Source: Pyrrhosoma nymphula (Eukaryota > Arthropoda > Insecta > Odonata > Coenagrionidae). From it: a stretch of 64,000 bases of DNA. The DNA is taken from positions 137,999,422 to 138,063,421 of the forward strand of contig OY754329.1 in NCBI GenBank assembly GCA_963573305.1. Reading direction: 5' to 3'. Below are positions 12,235 through 24,339 of the stretch, piece by piece (within the stretch, counting starts at the first letter, position 1; the number at the start of each line of letters is the position of its first letter). A program made the translations under genes and the position numbers. A model generated the notes under the pieces. It was given only the letters and a program-made list of their open reading frames with translations. It made no database searches and was not told where the DNA came from.

Positions 12235-12873
12235 CAGGTCTAACTTGGCGATAGCACATACAAAATATTTGCGGAGATGTATTAGAGAGGCTAGAATTTA
12301 ATGAGCAAATAATGGAAAGGTCCTCGAAATAGAAGTGCAAGAGCTTGATGATACTTCGCTCTAGTTAGACCACAGCTCGAGAGCACCGCGAGCATTTTGA
12401 ACCTTTCACAGAGAGATTTATTAGCAAAGTAAAGTAAACAAAATTCAAAGAAAAGTCTCCAGTTTCGTAAATAGCTGTTACGAGCAAACAGTGAGAGTGA
12501 CACAGGTGACAGAGGGACTAGTTTGAGAGTAGCTAGAGACTCGGAAGCCTAGCGCTAGGCTAGGGTTACTTGAAAATTTCAAATCTCGCGTGATGAGAGA
12601 AATTCTGATCCCTAAACCCGATAGATGTGAAAATATAATAGATATGTACTGCCAAACTGATTGGCACAGAAATTCCTTTTTCCGTTCACAGTTATTGATT
12701 AGTTATAACAATCAGAGCGTGACAATAAGACAATCTGTGAATTTACAATTCTCCTTAGTCCTCCCCCTCTCCCTTTCCTTTTTCCCATTCCCTCCATTTA
12801 CATGGTTGTTGTCATAACACCTCCTGCTTCACGCCACTACGGTGGCTCACAGAGTAGCATATGATGTAACAAG
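12235..12873 (+). pseudogene. Decayed CR1/L2-like LINE, RT C-terminus plus 3' tail
   Basis: Pieces in changing plus-strand frames follow the order of the LINE ORF at 42424-43425. RSNLA (about 12237) corresponds to TSNLSWG, HIQNICGDVLERL to HIRNICGRALKKL, YFALVRPQLESTASI (about 12353) to YFALVRPHLEYAASI, and KIQRKVSSFVNSCY (about 12440) to KIQRKAARFVKNCY. LETRKPSARLGLLE follows near 12535, and YCQTDWHRNSFF near 12648 corresponds to FCRTDRYGNSFF. A diverged 3' tail (GTTGTTGTCATAACACC, then GGTGGCTCACAGAGTAGCAT) ends near 12870. Several stops and frameshifts make it inactive. The catalytic palm is missing. Confidence 0.8.
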
Positions 12874-13728
12874 CTCCATATAACCAGCCTTCATCGTGTG
12901 AGTTGGTTTGTCTGTAGACGTCTTGGTCCTCTGCCGTTTAAAAAGGCCTCGACCTGGTTATTATTTTTTATTTGGTGAAGATAGTTATGGTTGGAGCCCG
13001 TAATTGCCTACCTCCTTCCTTTTTCCACAAAGGAAAACTCGTCGCCCATATGTTCGCCCATATCTCAACCCCCGTGGCGCGCATAGGGAACCGTAAAAAA
13101 TCACGTCGGAAGTCCAGCAGGAGAGAGGAGGAGGAGATAAAAGGTGGAGGCGGAAGCCATTCTCATCCTCCCGGGAAAAAAACATGCGGCCGAGTCGATC
13201 TTATCCTTAGATATCAGTTAAATCAAGGATCCAGGCCAGGAAATACTGGATACGGAGATAAAGCTATTACTCCTCACCGATTTGATTAGCGATGTCGTTC
13301 TTTCATACATTCCATGATTGTCAGAACTGGGTATTATTGTAACGTTATAATTTATCAGCGTTCTGATCGGATTCATTTTTTTATACGAAAAGAAAAATTT
13401 ATCCTATGGTGAAAATGTATATTATTAATACATGAAATTTTAAGTGCTTACCCTTCATTTATGACGTCGTAGCTTATCCGTACTTAAGAATCGTGCTTGC
13501 TTTGCTAAACTTATCGAATAAAATGTTCTTAAAGATATGTAGTTATATTTACCTCCATTATATACGTACATACATACAACCTGCACAGTCACCATAAGGT
13601 AACATTTCTTCATTGTCTTACCTGGAATAGAAAGAAACACGCATTTTAAATATATTACTTCACTGTTGTCGAATAGTTGACACAAATCTTCTAACATCTA
13701 GTCTTGAGATACCCATATTAATTTATAA
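12874..13728. other. No recognised gene
   Basis: Overlapping short frames on both strands (up to 105 codons at 12972-13289) lack recognisable motifs. The sequence is moderately GC-rich to about 13290 and AT-rich after it. Confidence 0.4.
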
Positions 13729-13740
13729 CTAGCAAACCTG

Positions 13741-13759
13741 CTGCCTGCTTTGCAGGCAG
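13741..13759 (-). repeat. Helitron 3'-terminal hairpin
   Basis: An 8-bp perfect stem, CTGCCTGC / GCAGGCAG, with a TTT loop on the plus strand lies 8 bases before the CTAG end on the minus strand. This position and form fit the Helitron 3' termination signal. Confidence 0.8.
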
Positions 13760-14164
13760 TCTCTGTCAGGTGTGCTATTGAAGTGAACTTGGTGTTTTTC
13801 CTTATTTTTTGCACTACTCGAGTGAAAGCTGTGGGAAATGTGGCTAAATGAGTGTATATGTTTCCTAAAAATGAAAAAAAAAATTCAGAATAATTTTTCT
13901 TCCCCAAAACAGCATTGCATTGTTTTAAGCCTTCCCATCCCATTCTCACTTGAGAGAGAAATAAGGTGGCGCGAACTTGAGGCGCGATCGCCGGCGGGGC
14001 CCGGCATGCGTTGCAATGCCTCTTTTTCTTTTTAAGTAGGCACACATGTACAAAGCAGACACATTTTTTCATATTCAACATAAATGAAAGAAAATTATAT
14101 TTTGTGTAATAAAATAGAGCTGAAAATTTAATTCGAGTGCTTTTGGATATACAATATGTTTGGT

Positions 14165-14735
14165 CCTACCGCCCTCCGCAAAAACAAATTACTTTTCGGC
14201 TGTCCCACTCATGTGCATGCAACATATAATTAATTCACCGTGTGAAAAGCATGGATATTCCAGATTTAATCCTCACACTTTAAGCGATTTACTTTGTGCA
14301 TTGTTGATTGCCATGGAGAATGCAAGGCGAACGGGGAACTGTAGTCGTTTGAAATCAAATGGCATGTCGGTGGGAATGATGGGAATACGTGGAATAAGCA
14401 CATCTCCTTTTGACTTGCCATTCAGAATTGTCGCTTCGATGACGTTTGGCAGCAGTTGTTTGACAATGAGCCTCGTTCCATTGCACAATCTCAGTGCATA
14501 AATATTACGAAAAAGAATTATTGGTGCACCGAGTTTGAGTGACAATTTGTGCGGTGGTACACCTGAAAGATCCAACGAATTTAAAAACTCAATTGGATAG
14601 TTAAAAATTTCGTCCGCATTCATGACGCTATCAATCGATTTGTAGGTGACAGACTCGCCCGAAATTCGTTAGTGGATGGCGTAGTTGATTTCTCTTTGCC
14701 GGCTGCTGATTTCGTCACAAAATGTGCCGAAAATG
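14165..14735 (-). pseudogene. Helitron PIF1-like helicase, C-terminal relic
   Basis: An uninterrupted 116-codon frame (14623-14273) contains YPIEFLNSLDLSGVPPHKL, LGAPIILFRNI, LCNGTRLIVKQLLPNVIEA, IPRIPIIP and FKRLQFPVRLAFSMAINNAQSKSLKV. This is the typical end of the Pif1-like helicase of Helitrons, which unwinds DNA during rolling-circle transposition. The frame extends upstream through GESVTYKSIDSV to about 14735 but with a TAA stop. Downstream, a TGA-type break after SLKV precedes GLNLEYPCFSHGEL, the expected continuation. The conserved KAQGQS box reads NAQSKS. Premature stops and the altered box indicate a dead copy. Confidence 0.85.
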
Positions 14736-14755
14736 TAAAGTTTTCTTATCTATAA

Positions 14756-14812
14756 ATATATCTTTATATGGTAAAGTATATCTATCTTTATATGGCAAAG
14801 TATATCTATACA
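14756..14812. repeat. Short tandem repeat, about 2 units of 24 bp
   Basis: The sequence CTTTATATGG(T/C)AAAGTATAT occurs twice in direct orientation, 24 bases apart, with a partial third unit. Confidence 0.7.
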
Positions 14813-14815
14813 TAT

Positions 14816-15630
14816 TATTGTTACTTATTTCCTCTACCTTGTAGATTTTATAACTACAGACTAAGTTTTTAAAAATTCCACATTTATCTTGCGATTACAA
14901 AAAACGTTTTTTCCAAAGAAATTATTAAGTCAACATTTGGCCTCCAATGAGTCAAAAAATCAATTTTGCTTTTTTTGCATTTTAAATTTACATAGTACCA
15001 ATTTCTCAGTATCCACTTAAGCTTGGTTGAAAGTTACCGTTAGCATCATTTTGGTTTTGAACAATATGGATGATCTTAGACAGTTGCTTCCATCCTCCCA
15101 CCCCCAAATCATCGATCCATCCTTATCCAATCCTACCCAAAACCACTGCATATGTGCATAACAAATTTTAAACTCTTCATATATTCTATTTTATCCCATA
15201 CCGCCCAAAATCCATGTCATTTCTCTTCGTCCTGCCATACCTTTTCCCGCCAGTATACTCTCTCACAACTCATTACCCCTCATCTCCTACGTCACCAGTA
15301 TATCCTCATCTTCATCAATGATAGATTCGTTCCATATAATAGTTTTTATACACATGCGCCCTTTGGAATTGTGCGTTATTTGATGCTTTCTCCTATTTTG
15401 ATCCCATATTCCGGTTACAGTTGCGTATGTCAGCGTTTCAGCGACAACAGCTTCTCCTCCGTTACAGCAGGCGTCTTCAGGTCGTAGTGAACACACGCAG
15501 AGCACACTAAAAATATTTTAAAAGCCTGTTTTTCAGCTCAACTAAACTTCGACCCACAGTCGAGATCTTTAATTTGGCACAAAAATGTGCGCGCTAGCTC
15601 ATCGGAAACGCGAGATGCGTAACGTATAAA
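14816..15630. other. No recognised gene
   Basis: Opposed frames at 15152-15487 (plus) and 15287-15505 (minus) have no recognisable domain. On the minus strand near 15480-15425 lies CCTGAAGACGCC followed by GAAACG, resembling the core motif of the foldback elements, but no inverted arms were found. Confidence 0.4.
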
Positions 15631-16212
15631 TTATTGTCTATGCCCAATATGCTCGCCAATCCCCGTGGGTCCCCAACGACAACTCGCGCATGCGCGGCGC
15701 CTAATTAAAGTTTTTCCCGCATCATAGTCGATAACCCGATCCAACGAGGTCATGTTACTTTCAATCGTATGAATGGTCACGAAGTTATAGTTTCGTGATA
15801 GATCACCCTTCGAACGCTTCATCACCTTTTCCGTCCCGGTGCTGTACAATCTCGGATTGAATTTGAAGACACGTTCACGTCATAACATTTGTGTGCAGAC
15901 AATTTTGAAAGCCTTGCTGGTACCATCTTTTTTTAGGTGTATTCGGTACCGTTTCGGAATCACAATGATCTCATCTCCCTTTTTGCCATCACTCGACAAC
16001 CCTGTTCCCAAGCAGGTGCGAGACGTATGTATGTCCGTACAATAGTATTGCATATATGCATTTTTCAAAGGGGCACTCTCGATCCAATCTTCCCGGAGAG
16101 TAGTCGCCTTGTAGGCGATATAAAAACCCGTGTGCTCCGCATGAGAAGACTCGGAAATTGTATTCGGCACTGGCAAGTGTGTGGGACGGTGAAGGTGAAA
16201 TGAGGGTGGCAA
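15631..16212 (-). pseudogene. Unrecognised 194-codon frame with one stop
   Basis: Two minus-strand frames (16212-15880 and 15849-15631) lie in the same phase and are separated by one TAA, giving an almost continuous frame of about 194 codons. No motif I know is present; the peptide is basic and hydrophilic, with GDEIIVIPKRYRIHLKKDG near the middle. Competing open frames lie on the plus strand (15839-16203), so reduced stop density may simply reflect local composition. It may be a decayed exon or transposon frame, or chance. Confidence 0.25.
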
Positions 16213-16415
16213 AAATATCTCATTTTTTTATTTTGACCCTTCTCATCACATTGCTTGCATGACTCTACTTCCTTCCATTTCACCTTTTCACCTTCTTCCC
16301 TCCTCCAGGGTCACATTTACACGTTAACACACGGACTCGCACATAAATGAAGGACTATCGTGCCTTTTAAAGGGTCGGGATTGGTAAGCTGGGACGATGA
16401 AAATTTTCCACTTCA

Positions 16416-16615
16416 CGTAAAGGGGAAAGCTTCGGAATGGTGGTGGAAATTCGGTCGAGAGGAAGGGTTTTTTTTAAAAACCTCTCACAATCCGTTACGC
16501 CGGAGATTTTTTGGAGAGCGTATCAAATGACATGTCCGGCTGCGTGTGGAAAGGTCCTCTTGAACGTATTTGGCGTCAGGTGTAGATATGTTGGAAAGTG
16601 AATTGGCCATTTTCT
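16416..16615. repeat. Diverged direct repeat, copy 1
   Basis: It aligns by eye with 17538-17745. Shared blocks in the same order are GGGGA(A/G)AAAGC, GAGGAAGGGT/AGAAAGGGTATT, GGAGA(G/A)CG(T/C)AT(C/T)AAATGA, and GGAAAGGTCCTCTT / GAAAAGCCCCTCTT. The two copies lie in the same orientation about 1.1 kb apart. Function unknown. Confidence 0.55.
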
Positions 16616-17035
16616 AAACATCATGTTAGTATTCAATATTACCAGATAAAAAAGGTTTTGTTGAGCCGGGAACTTGACGACGAATCTTCGATTATCCGAG
16701 TAAATTCTTGAAATGTCGTGATAAATATTGCATGCGAAAAATAACAGATTATGGCACGATTTCGTTGAAGTATCAGATGCTACATCACCACTTTTTATTA
16801 TTCACGCAATAATTATTATATTCGAACTGAATGTGACGACTCAGCAATACTGTATTGACGAAACCATGCAATAAATTTGTTGCTTTCACATACTATTAAT
16901 ATTATACTAATTGAATTATAATCATCATTTGAACTACATGTATTATTGTTGTTTAAATTATAACTATCACGGTGTTTCAGAATCGACCCCCCAGCGTTAC
17001 CTCTCCCAACAAGGATAACCGTTGCCCTGGGTTGG

Positions 17036-17115
17036 GAATCATGAGTAGTATAGTAATAAGAGCATTTTCTCTGAAATCCGAAGGTCCGTGGTTCGATTCC
17101 CGGCGGAAGAAACAT
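17036..17115 (+). mobile_element. tRNA-like SINE head
   Basis: A perfect pol III B-box, GTTCGATTC, lies within TCCGTGGTTCGATTCCCGGCGG, preceded by a weak A-box-like TAGTATAGTAATAAGAG. Cloverleaf arms are incomplete, so it is not a functional tRNA and most likely a tRNA-derived SINE fragment. Confidence 0.45.
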
Positions 17116-17537
17116 TTATCTTTAAATTTACGATTCAATTCTTTCCGTTCATCGCAGCAGTTGAACATGTCTGGCAAAGGCAAATTATTTCTAGGTTCAT
17201 AAGGTTGTGAGAGTAGGAACCTGCTTCTCATCCCGGAAGCCCCGGTACAAATCCCAGTAGTGTTGTGTATTTCTCAGGGGAGGCCCTACACCAACTCCGG
17301 TGCATATGTACCTATTGGTCACGGCTTGGTGCATTTCCAGAGTAGTCCTTCCTAAACCAGCGTACACTCCTATCCTAAATGGCGCAAATGACATAACCTG
17401 TTGCACGCTGGTTACTACTTCTATTGGTACTCCTACAATGGCTATGAAACAGCCGTAATTGGATAGTAAATGGTGCTCAATCCATTTTCACTTTTTGACC
17501 GCCAAGTTGAAAGCTCACTGTACGAAATGTATCATTC

Positions 17538-17745
17538 CGTTGGGGAGAAAGCTGTGGAGTGGTGTTGGTAGGAGAAAATTCTGTGTCCAAGAGAAAGGGT
17601 ATTCTAAAGGGCTCACACAGGACCCGTTTCGTGGGGGATTTTGCGGAGAACGCATTAAATGACCGGCTTAAACGCTGTCGAAAAGCCCCTCTTGGAATCT
17701 GAAGGTGTCTGGTGTTTCTAAACTGGCATTTGACCATCTTCATTA
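17538..17745. repeat. Diverged direct repeat, copy 2
   Basis: Partner of 16416-16615, with the same block order. Two spurious frames (17459-17662 plus and 17477-17743 minus) cover it. Confidence 0.55.
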
Positions 17746-17759
17746 GGGCAAAGGTTACC

Positions 17760-19546
17760 AGTATTATTAAGGTGGGAATAATCTGGGATACGGCCGTGGT
17801 TAATGCTTAAAGGGAGTATTTAAATGACAACACCTAGCTTTGTGTCTAATTAAATTTTATTTTTCACAATGTAGGGGTCGTAGACGTATGGCATCATCCA
17901 TGATGGTGTTATGCAACTGCAGATCATGATGATGTTATGCGACAACGAAACCTTGGTCGTGGGAATTAAATTTATATGGATACTCTATGTGAGTAAGGTA
18001 AGCTAATTTATTGGTTTGCTCGATCACATGCATACAATTTGAGACAGATTTTTGGGACCTAGCACTCCCGTGGGCGCGCCCATTCCTGTGACACTAGTGG
18101 GTGCGCTTGGCACAAAGTGTAGCACCTGATTGTCCACCAATATTTATAACATAAACAAGAAAAAAGAAGCGTATATGTATTCTTTATGTAATTTAAAGAA
18201 TTATGCATCATTAATACAGTGATTACAGTTATCCAAACTCTTTTAAACATTCAAAAGATATTTAATCATATTATTCATTTTACAGTGATGTCAAAAACTT
18301 CATTAGAATACTAGACTTATATTTTAATGCATTAGGTTTTGTATCCTTTTTTATGCACAATATAGACTCGTAATTACTGTTTTAACAGAGGTTTCGACGA
18401 GAAAAGTTATTGAATTTCCCATACTTGTTTGTCGTTGATATATCCTTTGCAACGGCCTCAGAGTACGCTATTTCCGAATTTCTTATTTGCTTACTTGCTT
18501 AATTATTCATCTGGTAAGCCTTTACTTCGATAACTTTACAAGAATATTCTAATATAAAGTGTAAGAGATAGTTAGTCTTCTGTTTTTAACGACATGTTTT
18601 AAATGTAATCTCTGCCGCACCCAATTTGTGAGAAAAATAGCTATGATCGATGCCTCCAATAATGTTAATGGTAAGGATAGATAGCTTTGTTTTTTTTTAT
18701 TATTTTTATTATATATTTTTAATGTTTTATTTTTTCATTTTTCAATACCTGAACGGAATGTTAATTTTGTCTTCTATTTGTGTGCAATTATGTAATGTTA
18801 ACTTTGCATGTTGAGGTATTACGTGACCGAGTGTCACTTGGTAGACTAGATTCCGTATTCGTGCTTACTATAACTTATATTTATCACTATTATTACAAAC
18901 AACTCATCCAGCTTGATATGTCTCGCATGATTTTGTTTTCTGCTTGAATTGATATCTCGTAGCATTCATTACTTAATAGTATTAGTAAATTTATTCAGTA
19001 AAAGTGTCCTAACCCGTGTTCCGCATGTTCGTCCACTTAGTACTTTTACAGAATGTCTCAAGAGTTACTTTCGCTTCAAACATGTTGAATAAAGGACTTG
19101 GTTTTATTCAGTGCTTTTAATTTCTAAGAACCGTACGAGGTTTCGGTATATACATGCTTTCGTCGATGAAGATGATGGCATTTTTCTTGGTAATGGCTTA
19201 TAGGTATGTGCCATAACCATGGTCAATTTTTGGAAATTTATAGTCAGAAATAGAAAAACATCTTATATTTAACATCTGTGAAGCGTAGCACTCTCTTAGT
19301 TTCTGGTTTGGCCGGCTATTGCTCTCCTGAATGCTCCTGGTTTATGTTCTAGATTGGGGAAGTACGAACAACGCAACCAAAACACACCTATGCAGTACGT
19401 GGGGAAGATAGCGAGTAAACATGCTTAATACGGGAAAAATTTATTGCCAAGTATTTGAGCGAGTTTGAGCCTTGTGATGCCATTAATTGTGATGTTTTAT
19501 ATATGCTATAATGTTGTTATATGCTGTTATATGTTCATATGCTGTT
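17760..19546. other. AT-rich stretch, little recognised
   Basis: No gene. Near 19138-19175 the minus strand has GACGAAAGCAT, then CCGAAACC and TCGTACGG. This resembles a motif common in insect repeats and the foldback cores, but has no inverted arms. At 19497-19548 an imperfect ATATGCTGTT-type tandem run precedes a SINE. Confidence 0.4.
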
Positions 19547-19800
19547 AGGGGGAGGTGGTGGCCTAGTGGCTGGAGCGCTTGGCTACTGATCGAAGGGTCC
19601 CGGGTTCAAATCCATTGAAATTCAAATGAAGCCTTTGAACGCCACTGAACTAAGAAAATCCTCGGGATTGCGAGGTGGCCCAGGGAAAGGAACTGCCCCC
19701 CTACCCTGAATGTGTGAAATTTACACGCCTGTGGCTTAGTCTGAGGTGAGCTCTACCGTCAACTATCCAAACCAACCTTCGGATTGAATCACTGAGTGAG
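19547..19800 (+). mobile_element. tRNA-derived SINE
   Basis: An A-box, TGGCCTAGTGG (19559-19569), and a B-box, GTTCAAATC (19604-19612), both match the pol III internal promoter consensus and are spaced as in a tRNA. A body of about 180 bases follows (…GTGTGAAATTTACACGCC…). The tRNA-like head lacks a clean acceptor stem, which fits a SINE and not a tRNA gene. Such elements are copied by a partner LINE's reverse transcriptase. Confidence 0.7.
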
Positions 19801-22800
19801 TGATAATGTTTTAATTCTTCATATCTTCCCCAATCGCCTTGGTTGCCGGAACCGGTCGAGGACTAACGTCCGTACTTTTCTAATCTAGAGCTTTATTATT
19901 GGTCGTCGGTTAGGGGCCAGGGGAGACAGCAAGGTTTGATCTGCAGCTGCTATTGCCTAGGCTCATACTTATATTTATTGCGGCCCTATAACTTTGCTTT
20001 ATCTCTTGTCGGAAGTATTTTGCCAATCAGGAGTCGCTCGTTGGAAGCGACAACATAGCTCCGCTTTCACTATGCATTTCCATCACGTGACAATCGATGT
20101 TATGACTCTTTTATTTTGATTCCGTCCAGTGCCTTGCTTAAATGCTCATTTGGCACAAGCCTCGTCCAGCGATTAGCGATTTTCCATGACCGCCGTAATT
20201 CCCGGTCAGTTGGCAACCGTACCCACGAGTTATCCCCGGGTCACTTCGCAACAAAGGACGTACGCTCGTCGGCGAGATTAAAAGGGAACAGTCAAGCTCG
20301 CTGCTAATCTTTATTGCTTTTTCCTGGACGCAGATCATGTTGGCACGGAAACCGGAGAGAGATATGACCCATTGAGAGACGGAAGTGGGTAGCTATGATT
20401 TTTTAAGAGTTTGGCTTGCATTATTTCGCAGCTCATTACCCGCGCGCTCAACCGAGTGCTGGATAAACCTCGTATTAATTAAGTCCCGCCTTAAGAAAAA
20501 CATGGCTATCATTAATAAAAAAAATGTTCCGATTTATATGACGAAATGACATGAAATTCCTTTTTTAGACTCGTTTTTGCGTTCTCAAAGTCGATGTTAC
20601 CTTGATGAGGAATTGGAAATTACACGAATGTGAGATGTTTTAAAGCGTAATCTTGGTATCTGGGTTCGAACCCTAGTGAAGGTGGTTTGTTTTTTCCCTG
20701 CGAATTTTTTCACGTACACATGTTATCTTCCACGAGTGGATGCGCAGTTGTCTTTGTCGCGGCAATGCCCACGGCCATTGTAATTTAAATTATAGTTGAG
20801 AGATTATTATTCAAGAAAAATCTATGCTTAATTTTGTTCCGTTTCAATTATCTGACTTCCACGGTATTTTGCAATCGTGCATTCATAGTGACGTAAAGAA
20901 ATGCTGATATAAACGATAATTTTTCAGCCACGGGAAAATTTAACGAGTGACAAGGAAATGAACTCCCACATATTACGTTCAATGCCGATGTAGTTCGATT
21001 ACTTTTTACGAAATCGGGTCACGTTTACCTCTCTATGTCTTTCACATAGTCTCGTTCAAACTTATCTCAGACGTAACCTGCTATACATTATTATAGCTTT
21101 ACTATAAATATTCTGGAACTTCTTTTATCTCTTTATATTTTTATATTTTTGATTTATTATTTTTTCTGCCCTTATCTAAGATATTTTTCACTTCTGTTTT
21201 TGCTTTATGTCGTGCAATTAGTTGTTTCTCATACATGCATTTTTCTGGAAAATCTAGGACAACTTTGAGTGAAGCATTTATATATTATTCTCTCTTGTAC
21301 CGTTAAAATTTCTGATGATAGGAAAGACTCATAAAACACTCATCTATTTTCGAGCAAAGAAAATGTTAGTCTGAAAGGTTTAAGTATCTGTTTAGCAAGG
21401 AAAGGTTTACAAGAAAATATTATCGTGATGCAATTTCAAAATAATTGCAAATTCTGCAACTTGATGAAATCTCAGGAAATTGTTCGAAAGAAACCTGTTC
21501 TCAGTAAAATGAGAGAAATGAGGCTCTTGAACGGGAAAGACTTCTAGGAGAGTAATGCTAGGTCGCAAGAATTATTTGTTGAAAGTAAAAAATAAATATG
21601 CAACTAGTATGCTGCGAGATTCTACTATAATTTGGCAGATTTTATCTAAATTTTAAGACTACTCCAAACGTGAATTGAAAAACTCTTGCTACGGCTCTTA
21701 ATTCTGATAAGGAATTACAAGACAAACTTTTAATCCGAGTACTTCCCCCAAAGGACATCTGAGTGCAAAATTCTAGTTAAAAAATTTTATTTTTAATAAA
21801 TAAACAAAGTAACAATCCTGCCGTTTACATAACCGTTATGTACCTACCCTTTTATTGTCTTCACTCAAAACTTAAATTTACCGTTAACCTACAAATAACG
21901 AAATAGTAGAGTTTCAAGCAATTTGTGAAACCTCCTACCAATTTCACTGTAACAACATTTTAATTCCATAAACATATTTGAAATAGATGCGTCCTACTTT
22001 TTTTAAAAAGTGCATGCACTTAAGCGGCGTAATTATTAATTTATTAGCATTCAAAGTGGTGAAGTCCTTTTTTTGTCGGCGGCAAAGCCGAATGAAAAAT
22101 ATCAAACTACTTTTTACAAATTCTTCAAACCAATACGAAACGTTAACATAAATTATTATTTCTAACATAATTATTCTGTTTATTTTGCTCCAATAAGATC
22201 ATTGGTTATTGAGATATAGCGTTTCAAATACGGGTATCTCAACTTTTTCAATGGATAATATGTTAGCCTGCTTGCTTTCGAGAATAGATGATGGGCGTTC
22301 ATTGACGGATATTTAGGTGTAAGCTTGGTGGACGGAATAGGGCAGCTAAGTGAAGAGTAAGACGAACGTAGATGTTTAAACATGGTGAAGGAAGGAGGGA
22401 AGTTGCCGGGGAAAATACAAAGCAAGGCGGATGAAGTGGTTAAAAGGCTTTCGAGAGGAAACGGATTTTTGAAGAGTGTAATAAAGAGAAAAATTTAAGG
22501 GTGAGAGGCAGGAAAAGAGCAGTGAATTTTGAAGGTCTAGGAGGGGATTGGAAATATGAGGAGTTTTAGGAAAGGGAAATAGTAATGTGTGACGGTATTG
22601 GCTTGGAATGGATTGATTATTTGGGTGGGAAGCAAGGCAGGAACTGTCCTAGAACCTGCAAATATTTGAAGAACACCTGTGGTGATGGAATGCTAAAACA
22701 TTGTGGTAGAGGAAATTACTTAAGCAAGTATGGATGAGAAGGAAACTGTTAAGCATTTTCATCGAGATGAAGTCTGGAAATGGATTGAAGATTGAAATGG

Positions 22801-23211
22801 TGAGAGTAATAGAGAAGGAAAGTGTCGTTGGGAAAGGAGCATAGATATGGTTCAATAAATGTTACTTGTGACTGGTGGTAAACCAGTAACCACGACGAAG
22901 TTTTGAAGCGTTCTTTTCTATTGGTTACAGAGAGTACCTATTGTAAATAATAAAAAGGGACAATAAAAAAGTATCAGCAGCACGTTTAACGTCAATTTTT
23001 GTATTTCAAACAAAGATCGATCCAAATACGCTGATAGTGTTCGCAGTCCATCGGAGAAGTCGTCTTAACAATAAGGGTTGTGTCATCGAGAGTTTTTAAG
23101 TTGAAGTAAATAAAAACTGAGCATTTTGAAGTAACCAATGAAAGCTTGCATTCCTTGGAACCCTAGAAGTTAAACGCGGCGACTACCTTATTCCCATGGG
23201 GAGCCGGTTCT
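19801..23211. other. Sparse stretch; isolated B-box near 20664
   Basis: GTTCGAACC at 20664-20672 is a good pol III B-box without a clear A-box, perhaps a SINE remnant. A purine-biased plus-strand block at 22330-22860 encodes nothing recognisable; its minus-strand frames are compositional. Confidence 0.4.
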
Positions 23212-23400
23212 TACGGTGGCTGTAGCTGTAATCGTGGGTCATTGAGTGCACATTTTAATAATTTTTCAAGCAAATCTAAACATTTCTGGGAACACATTTT
23301 ATTTAAGTATGTACATATGTCTATGCGGTGAAACTCATTGCCAAGAAACCTAATCGTTAGTAAGCAATGTTTTCATTTTATGTATACATATCAGAAAGAA
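23212..23400. repeat. GGTCATTGAG-family repeat, copy 1
   Basis: It starts with ACGGTGGCTGTAGCTGTAAT and GTGGGTCATTGAGTGCA and continues AT-rich. Related copies start at 36152 and 46272. Copy 1 appears to carry only the first part of the family. Confidence 0.55.
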
Positions 23401-24339
23401 TAACATGCATGCGAAGTCTCACGCCAATCTTCACATGGACCAATACGCTCCAACTAACTTGAGGAAATAAATATCCCAATAAAAAGTGTATTCTGCACAA
23501 CTGCTACCACATTTCACTACCACTATAATTGCCAACCCTGGGAATGTTTTTCTGCATCCCCTTTTCTTCACCCTCCCCAAAAATCGTATATTTACCACAC
23601 TGCCCACATGTCCTCAGTGGTGCAAATGGTCCCAGTTATCGGCCACATTCTCCAGTAACCGATAGTTCTTTTCACTAGCCCCTTCCGTACATATAACTCA
23701 TTTATGCAGCTGTAAGCTGCCGTAAACCAGGACAGAGGAATCCTTTGTTTCCGCTCGCCTCCCTCCTGACCACATTTCTCTTTTACGCGGCGGTGATAAG
23801 CGCGGCCAAGGTTCCCTCCTCTCCTATAAATGTTAGACTCTTGTCTTCTTTTCGGAGGTTCACGCCTGGTTGTCGTCGTTTTTCCTTCCACCGTAGTATC
23901 TCTCGGATGTGACGAAACGACCTTAAAGTGAAGCCATCTCGAGAAAGGCGCCTCCTTTTTTGGAATCGGAACCGTGACAAAACGATTCCTTACCGATTCT
24001 CTTTACGCTCCGTGGCCATGGAGACCGCGGTCTGGAAGGAACTAGCTAGATGTGATCGAGGAAAAGCGGTATCTTGCATCGGAAAGGAAGAGGAAACATT
24101 GTATTTTGACAAGTAAACCACTGAACCATCATATCCTTCTTGTCCAGCTTCCATTCCCATGTCTCCCCTTCCCAACTTGGTATTTCTGTTTTTAGAGTTT
24201 AGTGCGATTCGTACCTCACCTGTGATATCATCGAAATTTCGATGCAAGAAATATGAATTGAGAAAGCAGACGTGCTTACTAGACATTATTGCTGCTTGTG
24301 AAAAGCAGAATTTGACGTTTAAGGTAGTTTGAGCGAAAA
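23401..24339. other. No recognised gene
   Basis: GTGGTGCAAATGGTCCCAGT near 23616 resembles the motif at 12022-12048. Frames at 23592-24286 overlap on both strands without domains. Confidence 0.4.

Larger units (their letters stand above)
13729..14735 (-). mobile_element. 3' part of a Helitron
   Basis: Read on the minus strand, a relic of the Rep/Hel helicase C-terminus (14735-14165) is followed by about 400 bases of non-coding DNA, then a 19-base hairpin and CTAG at 13732-13729 with T as the next base. A hairpin shortly before a CTRR end, with insertion before T, is the known Helitron 3' terminus. The 5' end and the Rep domain are absent. A GCATTGCAACGCATGCCGGG block near 14001-14020 recurs at 46857-46876, which suggests a second fragment of the same family. 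Confidence 0.85.

Noticed and set aside
11813..12301. 162-codon plus-strand frame as a gene
   Set aside because: No domain; opposed by another frame, and its 3' part overlaps a recognisable LINE relic that reads in other frames. Length is near what chance gives in 64 kb.
14160..14501. 113-codon plus frame
   Set aside because: Antisense shadow of the Helitron helicase relic.
19547..19620. Functional tRNA gene
   Set aside because: A- and B-boxes are good, but acceptor and anticodon stems do not pair properly and a SINE body follows.
20664..20672. SINE or tRNA from the B-box GTTCGAACC
   Set aside because: No convincing A-box or stems; kept only as a note.
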